The notes under the pieces are model-generated. The model was not told the DNA's origin and did no database searches. It was given only the letters and a program-made list of their open reading frames with translations. From NCBI RefSeq assembly GCF_034627025.1, contig NZ_CP141048.1, positions 2,244,001 through 2,308,000 on the forward strand: a DNA stretch of 64,000 nucleotides, read 5' to 3'. This DNA comes from Microvirga lotononidis. Its GTDB lineage: Bacteria; Pseudomonadota; Alphaproteobacteria; Rhizobiales; Beijerinckiaceae. Within the stretch, counting starts at the first letter, position 1; every line of letters begins with the position of its first letter. A program made the position numbers and the translations under genes. Positions 63,844-64,000 of the stretch are shown here, piece after piece.

Positions 63844-64000
63844 AGTTCGTCTATTTCACGCATTCCCTGACCTCCTGCTGGAATCACGGCAACGCACATT
63901 TCCTGCGTGGGGTCTTGCGTGAGCTCGTTCATCGCGGCCATGAGGTCAGGGCCTATGAGCCGCGAGGCGCGTGGAGCCTGGATAACCTTTTGAGGGATCA
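63840..64000 (+). CDS. CgeB-like glycosyltransferase (partial, 3' end beyond window)
   Basis: Starts at ATG 63840, overlapping the GT4 stop by 4 nt, and runs off the window. The 53 residues seen (MKFVYFTHSLTSCWNHGNAH, then FLRGVLRELVHRGHEVRAYE) align with the start of the glycosyltransferase at 57223 (S-x-W-x-x-G-N-x-H, L-x-RG-L..L..RGH). So the cluster has at least two paralogous enzymes of this type and continues to the right. Confidence 0.8.
   Translation, partial: MKFVYFTHSLTSCWNHGNAHFLRGVLRELVHRGHEVRAYEPRGAWSLDNLLRD

Noticed and set aside
52464..64000. Classical aminocyclitol antibiotic cluster
   Set aside because: Inositol-phosphate synthase and Gfo/Idh oxidoreductase would fit an inositol-derived aminocyclitol, but no aminotransferase, resistance gene or exporter is seen in the window.

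Overview
The window reads as chromosomal DNA of a high-GC alphaproteobacterium, most likely Hyphomicrobiales and perhaps Methylobacteriaceae (Microvirga-like). The grounds are the strong GC wobble bias, many ABC importers, EcfG-type promoter motifs (GGAAC-N16/17-CGTT), REP-like hairpins of Rhizobiales type, and gene families typical of that order. The genus is an inference from recall. No rRNA, tRNA, CRISPR or prophage was recognised. The only mobile element seen is one IS110-family insertion sequence.

Layout. 1-3.6 kb: end of a peptide/nickel-type ABC operon (truncated solute receptor, two permeases, a GNAT acetyltransferase). 4-7.1 kb: membrane protein, LysR regulator, and a divergent SnoaL-like/SDR pair. 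7.1-8.6 kb: an IS110-family element with a structured upstream region (candidate bridge RNA), bordered by pieces of a dispersed repeat. 8.6-18.1 kb: an amino-sugar divergon. To the left run a BadF-type kinase, a GntR regulator, a SIS deaminase/isomerase, NagA and an oxidoreductase; to the right a sugar ABC importer with its own ATPase. 18.3-21.7 kb: thiBPQ behind a TPP riboswitch. 21.8-30.6 kb: tex, a YegD-like Hsp70, PEP carboxylase, a small stress-type protein, a DapA-like aldolase and an SDR. 30.6-33.8 kb: chromate transporter with a rhodanese-ChrB fusion, and a LOG-family protein. 34.1-36.8 kb: the lower half of a Weimberg-type sugar-acid pathway (XylX-like dehydratase, ketoglutarate semialdehyde dehydrogenase). 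37.2-46 kb: a degenerate CYTH-like protein, SLT-SPOR transglycosylase, small membrane/periplasmic proteins, catalase, YihY/BrkB, a phosphoribosyltransferase-kinase fusion, and a zinc alcohol dehydrogenase. 46.6-52.4 kb: prkA-yeaH-spoVR and two small unknown genes.

52.4-64 kb holds the most interesting system. Twelve genes lie around a divergent promoter region at about 60.2 kb. Leftwards runs a tight operon: inositol-phosphate synthase, histidine phosphatase, glycosyltransferase, sugar-phosphate nucleotidyltransferase, CmoB-like methyltransferase, and a glycoside hydrolase-like protein whose TIM-barrel motifs are in permuted order. Rightwards run two sugar-nucleotide epimerases and two glycosyltransferases, the last cut by the window edge. 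A zinc-type dehydrogenase and a Gfo/Idh oxidoreductase converge on the left end. An exact GGAAC-N17-CGTT motif precedes the inositol-phosphate synthase gene. I infer a stress-induced pathway making a methylated inositol- or sugar-glycoside; the product is unknown.

The genes fit a soil or plant-associated heterotroph: scavenging of peptides, amino sugars and thiamine, sugar-acid oxidation, anaplerosis by PEP carboxylase, and several stress modules (catalase, PrkA/SpoVR, chromate efflux, EcfG-type promoters).
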